NCBI GenBank assembly: GCA_028723145.1
Contig: JAQYFM010000033.1
Span: 1-10,820, forward strand
Source of the DNA: Spirochaetales bacterium
Lineage (GTDB): Bacteria; Spirochaetota; Spirochaetia; Sphaerochaetales; Sphaerochaetaceae
DNA length: 10,820 nt
Reading direction: 5' to 3'
Both the position numbers and the translations under genes were made by a program. The notes beneath the pieces were generated by a model. That model saw only the letters and a list, made by a program, of their open reading frames with translations. It was not told where the DNA came from and searched no databases. Positions 1 to 5,261 of this stretch are shown one piece after another. How positions within the stretch are numbered: position 1 is the stretch's first letter; every line of letters starts with the position of its first letter.

Positions 1-2
1 GT

Positions 3-236
3 TATTTTAAGGATACTTTAACAAAAAGTTACATCAAAAACCTAGCTTTAGCAGCTCCAATGCATGATATTGGTAAAATTGCAATTCCTGATAGTGTATT
101 AAAAAAGCCTGGAAGATTAACTAGTGAGGAATTTGAAATAAATCCTTATTTGCACAGTGTTGGTAAAAAACTTCGATTCATCGCGTTATTTGCAGAATCT
201 ATCCCTGTAATTGAGGGTTTTTGGGCAATGCAGTGA
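3..236 (+). pseudogene. HD-GYP domain cyclic-di-GMP phosphodiesterase, fragment truncated by an IS
   Basis: The open frame enters from the left edge and reads 46 codons (3-140) typical of an HD-GYP domain: AAPMHDIGKIAIPDSVLKKP followed by GRLTSEEFEI. The metal-binding His-Asp pair is at 63-68. Family members hydrolyse cyclic di-GMP in the cytoplasm, usually fused to a sensor or receiver domain that would lie before the window. Family members normally continue with Met-Lys-x-His after EEFEI, but here the frame runs into the terminal inverted repeat of the IS1595-like element and stops at 234-236 after about 31 IS-derived residues. The conserved H, GYP and later metal ligands are therefore missing and the product should be inactive. 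No continuation was recognised beyond the right IS end at 1330, so the 3' part has been deleted or moved. The HD-GYP assignment rests on the HDIGKI-x-IPD-x-(I/V)L signature and is secure; the extent of the upstream part is unknown. Confidence 0.85.
140..169. repeat. IS1595-like terminal inverted repeat, transposase 3' side
   Basis: The 22 bp at 148-169 are the exact reverse complement of 1301-1322. Positions 140-145 (AAATCC) also mirror 1325-1330 (GGATTT), with two mismatches between. Only 16 bp separate this repeat from the transposase stop codon. Confidence 0.85.
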
Positions 237-1193
237 CCATTCCAGTATCTTATCAACCCTCTCATACTGATTTCCCTCATTCATGATGAAAGCAAAAAGG
301 TTGAGGTAATCCTGCAGTTCTTCTCTGTCAAAGCCTGAATGGGAGTTCAGAAACTTCTTGAGAAAGAAACATTTTCTGTTGATCGGCAGCAGGGGATTAT
401 CCTTATCGGATACTCCCTTCAGAAGTCTTGCATTATATGTCTCACTTTTCAGACCAAGCTCATCCACCAGCAACCTGTGTCCCCTTTCATCATCATGTAT
501 CAGCTTTGAACCTTCCCTGATATGATCCTTGAAGGTGGATAATGTTCTTTTTCCGCTTACCTTGCCGAAGCCTTCGGCAAATGCGATGGTTCTCTTTCCG
601 TCAGTACCTATTCCTATGCAGATCTGATTTTTGGATAATCCCCTGTACAGAGTCCCATCATCCTTGTGTTCTATATCCTGAGTTCTCACCTTATAGAAGG
701 TCTCATCAATGTAAACAGTTCCTTCCAGTACAATGTCCTTCTGATAATCACTCAGTACAAAAAACAGCTTGCTCAGCCAGTATTTAACAGTACTGTAAGC
801 ATTTCTGTTGGTTTTTGATATGGATGTGAAGCTCTGGAACCTGAACAGGCACAGACAGAAATCTATCCATTCGGAGATCGGGATCTTATGATCCTGAAAT
901 ATAGTTCCGGTTATTATGGTGAAAGTTCTGCGACAGGATTTACAGCAGTATCTTTTCACACCGTTACGCGTCCTGCCGTATCCCATGTATTCCTCATGTC
1001 CGCAGTATGGACACTTCTGAGGCTCATATGAATTAAGAAGACCGGCTTCCTCCGTCTCGGATATTGCCTTGTGCTTATCCGCGTAAAGGGCGTCGACCTT
1101 CCTGTCGATGAAATGCTGCAGTTCAGTAGCATCTGCATCACCTGTCCAGGGAGTTGTCCTCCTGGATTCCGTAATGAAAAATTCTTTGTTCAT
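186..1193 (-). CDS. IS1595-like (ISXO2-type) DDE transposase with N-terminal zinc ribbon
   Basis: This 335-aa protein should catalyse cut-and-join transposition of the surrounding element. Residues 61-87 form a four-cysteine zinc ribbon (CPYCG at 61-65, then CCKSC at 83-87) followed by RRTFTIITGTIF, a block characteristic of IS1/IS1595-type transposases. A DDE-type core follows: the first acidic residue is in VYIDETF (Asp163), the second in LIHDDERGH (Asp234/Asp235), and the C-terminal HSGFDREELQDYLNLFAFIMN segment resembles the region carrying the Asn and last acidic residue of the family. The ATG at 1191-1193 has an AGGA nine bases upstream, and that site is buried in an 11-bp hairpin (see the regulatory entry). 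The frame is intact, so the element may still be active. The gene is more GC-rich than the flanks. Family placement is good; the exact IS subgroup cannot be determined by eye. Confidence 0.85.
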   Translation of the reverse strand: MNKEFFITESRRTTPWTGDADATELQHFIDRKVDALYADKHKAISETEEAGLLNSYEPQKCPYCGHEEYMGYGRTRNGVKRYCCKSCRRTFTIITGTIFQDHKIPISEWIDFCLCLFRFQSFTSISKTNRNAYSTVKYWLSKLFFVLSDYQKDIVLEGTVYIDETFYKVRTQDIEHKDDGTLYRGLSKNQICIGIGTDGKRTIAFAEGFGKVSGKRTLSTFKDHIREGSKLIHDDERGHRLLVDELGLKSETYNARLLKGVSDKDNPLLPINRKCFFLKKFLNSHSGFDREELQDYLNLFAFIMNEGNQYERVDKILEWSLHCPKTLNYRDRFCK

Positions 1194-1194
1194 G

Positions 1195-1240
1195 TGTGGT
1201 AGTCCTAAATGAAGTGGACTTGGCTGACTGGACTACCACA
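1195..1240 (-). promoter_or_regulatory. SD-sequestering leader hairpin of the IS1595-like transposase
   Basis: In the transposase leader, TGTGGTAGTCC (complement of 1240-1230) can pair over 11 bp with GGACTACCACA (complement of 1205-1195), which overlaps the AGGA SD site and ends one base before the ATG. Opening the hairpin would be needed for initiation. A 10-bp inverted repeat (1206-1215 with 1286-1295) uses bases of the hairpin loop, so the two pairings cross and are either mutually exclusive or form a pseudoknot. Similar occlusion in the leaders of IS10, IS50 and IS200 limits transposase translation from read-through transcripts; applying that role here is inference. Confidence 0.5.
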
Positions 1241-1300
1241 TCAACTTGCCAGCCTCATCCACTGTTCATTAAGTACCACTATCGTACTTCATTTACCCTA

Positions 1301-1330
1301 TTTTTACCAACACTGTGCAAATGTGGATTT
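1301..1330. repeat. IS1595-like terminal inverted repeat, transposase 5' side
   Basis: This is the partner of 140-169: 22 bp perfect (1301-1322), two mismatches, then 6 bp matching. On the - strand, TTGGTA in this repeat with TACGAT 18 bases further on could serve as a weak transposase promoter, as is common for IS ends; that promoter is only a suggestion. Confidence 0.85.
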
Positions 1331-1386
1331 AAAAATAATTAATCGCTTTGTAATATATTCTAATGTTATATATATGCTGCGAAAAA

Positions 1387-1406
1387 CCCACACGCTTGCG
1401 TGTGGG
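1387..1406 (+). repeat. Left-end hairpin of the IS200/IS605-type relic
   Basis: CCCACACGC, TT, GCGTGTGGG form a perfect 9-bp stem with a two-base centre, followed by ATGAAAGC. No U-run follows on either strand, which argues against an intrinsic terminator and for an IS end structure. Confidence 0.6.
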
Positions 1407-1428
1407 ATGAAAGCAGCTTTTCTTTCTC

Positions 1429-1459
1429 TTGACAATTATCTAGAAGAATTAAATATACT
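1429..1459 (+). promoter_or_regulatory. Candidate promoter of the IS relic (tnpA promoter remnant)
   Basis: TTGACA (1429-1434) is a perfect -35 hexamer and TATACT (1454-1459) a good -10, but the 19-base spacer is longer than optimal. It would transcribe the ATG at 1476, which opens a frame of only 10 codons (MKVNKRGVKD) that appears to be the remains of a tnpA start. A transcript could continue into the tnpB-like tail. Confidence 0.4.
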
Positions 1460-1577
1460 ATGTATATAATAAATCATGAAAGTAAATAAAAGGGGAGTAA
1501 AGGATTAAGGTTAATAAGATTAAAGTATTAAACAGTGGAATTAAAATAGTTTAGAAGATTAATAACAGGGAGATTGA

Positions 1578-1766
1578 CTGTACTTCCTTGCTGGAAAGCA
1601 GAAATTTACCGCTAATGTGGTCGTAGGACTGCTTGGTAATGAAAGTCCTGATTTAAATAGACTTACACTTGTAACTCCAAAGTCTGAAAATGATGTACGA
1701 TTACAAGCTACACTTGGTAATCAGAACCCCTCGGGCTTGCCCGTGGGAGCAGTCAGAGATATCTAA
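1578..1766 (+). pseudogene. Open frame resembling the C-terminal tail of an IS605 TnpB, fragment
   Basis: A frame without stops runs from after the TGA at 1575-1577 to the TAA at 1764-1766 (62 codons) and has no ATG start or SD. The translation includes NRLTLVTPKSEN and LGNQNPSG. This resembles the variable tail of IS605 TnpB proteins, where a T-P-V-E-like segment and a Q-E-P-like segment follow the zinc finger. The zinc-finger cysteines and catalytic acidic residues of TnpB are absent, so no active protein is possible. The last codons run through the right-end hairpin at 1728-1747 and overlap the MATE stop codon on the other strand. The TnpB identity rests on general resemblance plus hairpin context and is tentative. 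It could also be a remnant of an unrelated gene. Confidence 0.35.
1728..1747 (+). repeat. Right-end hairpin of the IS200/IS605-type relic
   Basis: CCC-T-CGGGC-TT-GCCCG-T-GGG folds into a stem of 5 plus 3 pairs interrupted by a T/T mismatch, with the same GCTTGC apex as the left hairpin at 1387-1406. In IS608-type elements, unpaired T bases in the end hairpins are contacted by TnpA, so the mismatch is a plausible recognition feature. Confidence 0.5.
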
Positions 1767-3085
1767 TCTTGGCGTTTTGCTGCCTCTTTTATTGTCTTAC
1801 TATAAACTATAGATATTAATGGTAATACAGCGATATCAGATGCAAAATAACTTAAATACAAACCATCAAGCTTAATAAAATAATTTAATATAAAGGCAAA
1901 TGGTATTAGTAGGGCAAAGAATCTAGTCATTGTTAATGCTAAACTCCTCTCTCCCTTTCCAAGTCCTTGCAAAAGTCCTGATGTAATTATATTTGGACTT
2001 GTAAATAAAAAGCAAAATGAGAGAAGTTTAAAAGCTCTTATACCCATTTTCATCAGAGTATCATCGGAAGTAAAGAGTGATACTAATTGCTTTGTGCAGG
2101 TTTGAAAGAAAATAAACCCTATAATCATAACAGACCAAGATAATAGAAGAGATGTAAAATACGCTTTTTTTACTCTCTCAAAATTTCCTGCTCCATAGTT
2201 ATATGAAACTATTACAACAAGGGCAGATGATATTCCTGATGCTGCTAAGAACATAAAAGACTCTAACTTAAGGTACATTGAATAAACTGCCATTGCATCT
2301 AAACCATAAGATAAAATTAGTCTGTTAAATATTAGTCCAACTATTGAGCCCGCGGCACTAACCATCATAGATGGCAGAGCAATATTACTAATGCTCTTAA
2401 GCTCTTTAGTTAAAAAACTTCCTGATAACTTTAATATTCTATTCCTTTGGTAAAAAATAAAGCCAATAATAAAAGAAACTAAATATCCTAAAACTGTACT
2501 AATTGCAGCACCTTGAGAACCTAAATCAAAATAGAAAATGAATATAGGATCTAAAATAATATTCGCTACAGCTCCAGAAGATTGAATTATCATTGCATAT
2601 AAAGGCAATGAGTGAGAATTAAATAATGAAGCAAATAGTGTTGAAATAAATATTAAAGGAAAGCCTAATGCAATTATTTGTAAGTAATTAGAACCAAGAG
2701 AGATTGCTTGTGTATCAGTTGTAAAACACTTTACAAAGACTTTTGCTAAGATAAGAGATAATAATGCAATTGTACATGCAATAGCTATTACACATAAAAA
2801 CGCTGTTTTAAATGTATTTTCTGCACTCTTCTTGTCTTTTTGACCAAGATGTCTTGAAATACATCCACCCATTCCAGCTCCAAAGCCAGAACATAGTGCT
2901 AAAGAAATATTAATTATTGGATGAGTAATCGAAATTGAGGCAAAAGCATGACTAGAGTAGCGTGCAATAAATAAACTATCAAAAGCATTATATAATGCTT
3001 GAAATGCCATGGTCAGCATAGCCGGAAGTGCCATTCTGACCACAAGAGTTAGTATATTTTCATTTCCAAGACGTTCTTCATTCAT
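1763..3085 (-). CDS. MATE family multidrug/cation efflux transporter
   Basis: This 440-aa integral membrane protein should export drugs or metabolites in exchange for Na+ or H+. It has the pseudo-duplicated MATE architecture with about 12 membrane helices. The N-terminal half starts ENILTLVVRMALPAMLTMAFQALYNAFDSLF and contains the family-typical segment GAVANIILDPIFIF (171-184) followed by LGSQGAAISTVLG. The second half begins near residue 228 (ISNIALPSMMVSAAG). The length is normal and no frameshift is seen. The ATG at 3083-3085 lies 36 bases beyond the Nudix stop, so the two are probably co-transcribed, but no convincing SD precedes the ATG. The 3' end abuts the IS200/IS605-type relic and overlaps its last codons. 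The substrate cannot be predicted; the MATE assignment is firm, and the subgroup (MepA/DinF-like) is a guess. Confidence 0.9.
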   Translation of the reverse strand: MNEERLGNENILTLVVRMALPAMLTMAFQALYNAFDSLFIARYSSHAFASISITHPIINISLALCSGFGAGMGGCISRHLGQKDKKSAENTFKTAFLCVIAIACTIALLSLILAKVFVKCFTTDTQAISLGSNYLQIIALGFPLIFISTLFASLFNSHSLPLYAMIIQSSGAVANIILDPIFIFYFDLGSQGAAISTVLGYLVSFIIGFIFYQRNRILKLSGSFLTKELKSISNIALPSMMVSAAGSIVGLIFNRLILSYGLDAMAVYSMYLKLESFMFLAASGISSALVVIVSYNYGAGNFERVKKAYFTSLLLSWSVMIIGFIFFQTCTKQLVSLFTSDDTLMKMGIRAFKLLSFCFLFTSPNIITSGLLQGLGKGERSLALTMTRFFALLIPFAFILNYFIKLDGLYLSYFASDIAVLPLISIVYSKTIKEAAKRQD

Positions 3086-3121
3086 ACGAATGAAAGTTTT
3101 ATTAAAAAATAGGTTAGTTAA

Positions 3122-3676
3122 TCAAGCCTTTTTATCTAAATATAACTTTGCTTTTAATAGAGCTAACTGAGTTTTAGCATCTGCTATCTCACCATTCATA
3201 ACCATTTCAATTAGACTTTCAAATTTAATTTGCTCTACATTAATAAATTCATCGTCATCTAAGTCCTGCTCTCCCTTTTCAAGCCCTTTTGCGATGTAGA
3301 TTTGAATAGCTTCATCACTATATGCAGGAGTTGGATATAGAAAACCTAAATCAATCCACTCACGAGCAGTAAAACCTGTTTCCTCTCTTAGTTCTCTTTT
3401 AACAGCTTCAAGTTTATCTTCACTCTTTGAGTCAAGCTTACCTGCAGGAATTTCCCAAAGTATTTCATCAACAGGGTATCTATACTGACGTTCCATAATT
3501 ACATTTCCATCATCTGTAATTGGAACTACACATACAGCACCAACATGTCTAATTAAATCACGACCAGTTTCATGACCATTAGGTAAAATTACTCTATCAT
3601 GAAACACATGAAGAAGCTTTCCAGAGAAAACTTCGCTACCATCTATTCTTTTTTCTCTAAGATTATTATCGTTCAT
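3122..3676 (-). CDS. Nudix hydrolase, ADP-ribose pyrophosphatase (NudF)-like
   Basis: This 184-aa cytoplasmic enzyme probably cleaves ADP-ribose or a similar nucleoside diphosphate sugar to AMP and a sugar phosphate. The Nudix box lies at residues 79-102: GKLDSKSE, then DKLEAVK, then RELREETGF. The REL-x-EETG core is intact, with metal ligands Glu98 and Glu99. The spacing from the first Gly to the first Glu is six residues instead of the canonical five. Upstream VVPITDDGNVIMERQYRYPVDEILWEIPAG is typical of NudF-type proteins. The ATG at 3674-3676 has no clear SD; a CATAAT -10 lies only 8 bases upstream, so the message may be almost leaderless. It follows lrp across a 53-base gap holding a hairpin and probably begins its own transcript together with the MATE gene. 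Confidence 0.88.
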   Translation of the reverse strand: MNDNNLREKRIDGSEVFSGKLLHVFHDRVILPNGHETGRDLIRHVGAVCVVPITDDGNVIMERQYRYPVDEILWEIPAGKLDSKSEDKLEAVKRELREETGFTAREWIDLGFLYPTPAYSDEAIQIYIAKGLEKGEQDLDDDEFINVEQIKFESLIEMVMNGEIADAKTQLALLKAKLYLDKKA

Positions 3677-3684
3677 AACTCATT

Positions 3685-3713
3685 ATTATGAAACAAGGGA
3701 AGAGCTAATGCAA
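3685..3713 (-). promoter_or_regulatory. Candidate promoter for the Nudix-MATE unit
   Basis: On the - strand TTGCAT (3713-3708) and CATAAT (3690-3685) are spaced by 17 bases. The -10 matches consensus at five of six positions and the -35 at three. The predicted start lies at about 3678, two bases before the Nudix ATG. It overlaps the hairpin at 3693-3722. Confidence 0.4.
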
Positions 3714-3722
3714 TTCCCTTGT
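3693..3722 (-). terminator. Hairpin downstream of lrp, weak terminator or attenuator
   Basis: ACAAGGGAA and TTCCCTTGT form a perfect 9-bp stem around a 12-base loop, beginning 7 bases after the lrp stop codon. On the - strand it is followed only by TTCATAAT, so it lacks a proper U-tract. It may partly end the ser operon transcript, or act as an mRNA 3' stabiliser, before the Nudix promoter. Confidence 0.45.
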
Positions 3723-3729
3723 CTCTTAA

Positions 3730-4185
3730 TTATAGTAAATATGGCACAACTAAATTATGTGACTGATATACAATAAAGGTTTCAACCTCTGTAATGTCCT
3801 TTACCTTATTAAGCTCATTTTTAAAGAACTCAAGCAGTGAAAGACCTTCAGTATCACATAACTCAATTTGTAGGATGAGATCATAACGTCCTGTTACTAC
3901 TGCACAGTTAATAACTCCATTTAAGCGAGTAAGCTCCCTAGCCTTTGTCTCAAGGTCAAGTGTTTTAACCTTGATACCCATCATAGCTACTTGGAATGAT
4001 GGGATGTATTCAGGGTTTACTAATCCTGTGATTTGAAGAACGCCATCCTCAATCATTTTATTTACTCTTGTTCTAACAGTATTCTCTGTTATTCCAAGCT
4101 CCTCTGCGATGGCAGAATATGCTTTTCTGCCATCCTTTAAGCTTCTTATGATCGTTTTATTGGTCTCATCGATCTTTTTTATCAT
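3730..4185 (-). CDS. Lrp/AsnC family transcriptional regulator
   Basis: This 151-aa protein has the two-part Lrp/AsnC layout. An N-terminal winged helix-turn-helix (AYSAIAEELGITENTVRTRV, residues 22-41) is followed by an effector-binding RAM domain (about 62-147) with the characteristic GRYDLILQIE (99-108). Such proteins form dimers or octamers and sense amino acids. The ATG overlaps the serC stop in an ATGA (4185-4182), implying translational coupling, and no strong SD is present. Its place as third gene behind serA and serC suggests a local regulator of serine or glycine metabolism, possibly autoregulatory at the serA promoter; that is inference from context. The protein is complete and of normal length. 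Confidence 0.9.
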   Translation of the reverse strand: MIKKIDETNKTIIRSLKDGRKAYSAIAEELGITENTVRTRVNKMIEDGVLQITGLVNPEYIPSFQVAMMGIKVKTLDLETKARELTRLNGVINCAVVTGRYDLILQIELCDTEGLSLLEFFKNELNKVKDITEVETFIVYQSHNLVVPYLL

Positions 4186-5261
4186 CCGTTCTTTCTCTCA
4201 AACTCTTTCATGAAATCCTTAAGAGCTACTACATCTTCATATGGAAGTGCATTATACAATGATGCTCTTAATCCACCAACTGATCTATGGCCCTTAAGAC
4301 CAAGCATACCTTCAGCAGTAGCTTCCTTAACGAATTTAGCTTCAAGCTCTTCTGAAGGAAGACGGAATACAATGTTCATTCTTGAGCGGTAGCGCTTATC
4401 AACAGGGCTTCTCCAGAAGTCTGAAGAATCAATAACATCGTAGATTAATCCACTCTTTAAATCTGCATTCTTATCCATGCCTTCTACACCACCATTTCTC
4501 TTAATCCATTCGAGAACAAGTTTAACGCCCCAAATTGAGAATACAGGAGGAGTATTGTAAAGGCCCTTTTCCTTAGCATGAAGTGCATAATCCATATATG
4601 CTGTTAAATTAGGATTTCTTCTTTCAAGCATATCCTTTCTCATAATTACAAATGTAGCACCAGCAGGTCCTAAATTCTTCTGAACACCGCCGTAAATCAT
4701 GCCAAATTTCTTTACATCTACTGGACGAGAGAGAATATCAGAAGACATATCAGCAATAAGAGGTACATCACCTGTATCTGGGAAATCTTTCCACTCAATA
4801 CCTCCAATGGTCTCATTTGCACAAAGGTATAAATAAGCAGAGTTTTCACTTGGCTTAACACTCTTTGGATCAGGGAGAGTTGTAAAATTACTTTCTTTGC
4901 CATCAAAGAAAACATTTACATCACCTAGCTTTTGAGCATCTTGACAAGCTTTATTTGCCCATGTACCAGTTCTTGAATAATCTGCAACCTTACCCTTAAC
5001 AAGGAAGTTAGTTGGGATCATTGTAAATTGAAGTGTTGCACCACCACCAAGGAAGTAAACATCATAATCCTCTGGGATAGCTAAGAGTTCTCTGAATGAA
5101 GAAAGACATGAATCATACATTTCTTCGAACATACCACCTCTATGGCTTGCTTCAATGATAGAAAGTCCTTTACCTTCGTAATCAACAATGTTGTCTCTCA
5201 TCTCCTCTAGTACTTCAACAGGGAGAACAGATGGTCCTGCAAAATAATTCTTCTTTCTCAT
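4182..5261 (-). CDS. serC: Phosphoserine aminotransferase
   Basis: This 359-aa PLP enzyme (class V aminotransferase) converts 3-phosphohydroxypyruvate plus glutamate to O-phosphoserine plus 2-oxoglutarate, the second step of serine biosynthesis. The N-terminus NYFAGPSVLPVEVL is typical, with YFLGGGATLQFTMIP at 69-83 in the cofactor phosphate-binding region. ADMSSDILSR (170-179) carries the Asp that contacts the PLP ring nitrogen. GGVQKNLGPAG holds the Schiff-base Lys195, and the C-terminal GHRSVGGLRASLYNA matches the family's substrate-binding end. The length is normal. The ATG overlaps the serA stop by one base (TGATG) and has an AAGGAAGG SD nine bases upstream, so translation follows serA closely. 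The 3' end overlaps lrp by four bases. Confidence 0.96.
   Translation of the reverse strand: MRKKNYFAGPSVLPVEVLEEMRDNIVDYEGKGLSIIEASHRGGMFEEMYDSCLSSFRELLAIPEDYDVYFLGGGATLQFTMIPTNFLVKGKVADYSRTGTWANKACQDAQKLGDVNVFFDGKESNFTTLPDPKSVKPSENSAYLYLCANETIGGIEWKDFPDTGDVPLIADMSSDILSRPVDVKKFGMIYGGVQKNLGPAGATFVIMRKDMLERRNPNLTAYMDYALHAKEKGLYNTPPVFSIWGVKLVLEWIKRNGGVEGMDKNADLKSGLIYDVIDSSDFWRSPVDKRYRSRMNIVFRLPSEELEAKFVKEATAEGMLGLKGHRSVGGLRASLYNALPYEDVVALKDFMKEFERKNG

Larger units (their letters stand above)
141..1329 (-). mobile_element. IS1595-like insertion sequence with 30-bp imperfect inverted repeats
   Basis: The element consists of one transposase gene on the - strand between matching terminal inverted repeats. 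The repeats (140-169 and 1301-1330) are identical over 22 bp, then differ at 2 bases, then match over 6 more. The left boundary at 141 is supported because HD-GYP similarity ends at the codon 138-140. Taking 141-1329 as the element, the 8-base flanks are TTGAAATA (133-140) and TAAAAATA (1330-1337). They agree at 6 of 8 positions, so a target duplication of the 8-bp size usual for the family is possible but not proven. The interior is clearly more GC-rich than the AT-rich neighbours, which fits recent acquisition. Exact ends may be off by a few bases. Confidence 0.75.
1380..1766 (+). mobile_element. Internally deleted IS200/IS605-type element (miniature derivative), candidate
   Basis: The stretch begins with a perfect hairpin (1387-1406) followed by ATGAAAGC, and ends with another hairpin (1728-1747). 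Its left part resembles the left end of the IS200/IS605-type element at 10550-10640. Both have a hairpin directly followed by ATGAAAGC, then an AT-rich promoter region, then AATATA...ATAAAT(C/T)ATGAA around the tnpA start (1476 and 10635). The right part holds an open frame resembling a TnpB tail. IS200/IS605 elements have no terminal inverted repeats and use subterminal hairpins for single-strand transposition, and deletion derivatives that keep both ends are common. Exact cleavage sites cannot be seen, so the boundaries are approximate. It lies between the IS1595-like element and the stop codon of the MATE gene. Confidence 0.5.

Noticed and set aside
1334..1386. Continuation of the HD-GYP gene right of the IS
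   Set aside because: All + strand frames hit stops quickly and none shows the expected Lys-x-His or GYP-type residues.
1387..1406. Intrinsic terminator
   Set aside because: The stem is strong but no U-run follows on either strand. The match in layout to the IS left end at 10561 explains it better.
1209..1469. An 86-codon open frame on the + strand
   Set aside because: It spans the IS1595-like inverted repeat, the junction and the left-end hairpin of the relic, has no SD or recognisable domain, and its composition is that of three unrelated pieces.
4210..4392. Short + strand frame inside serC, and similar frames inside serA, recJ, recO and the DUF4105 gene
   Set aside because: They lie antisense to or in other frames of well-supported genes, with no SD or family resemblance of their own.
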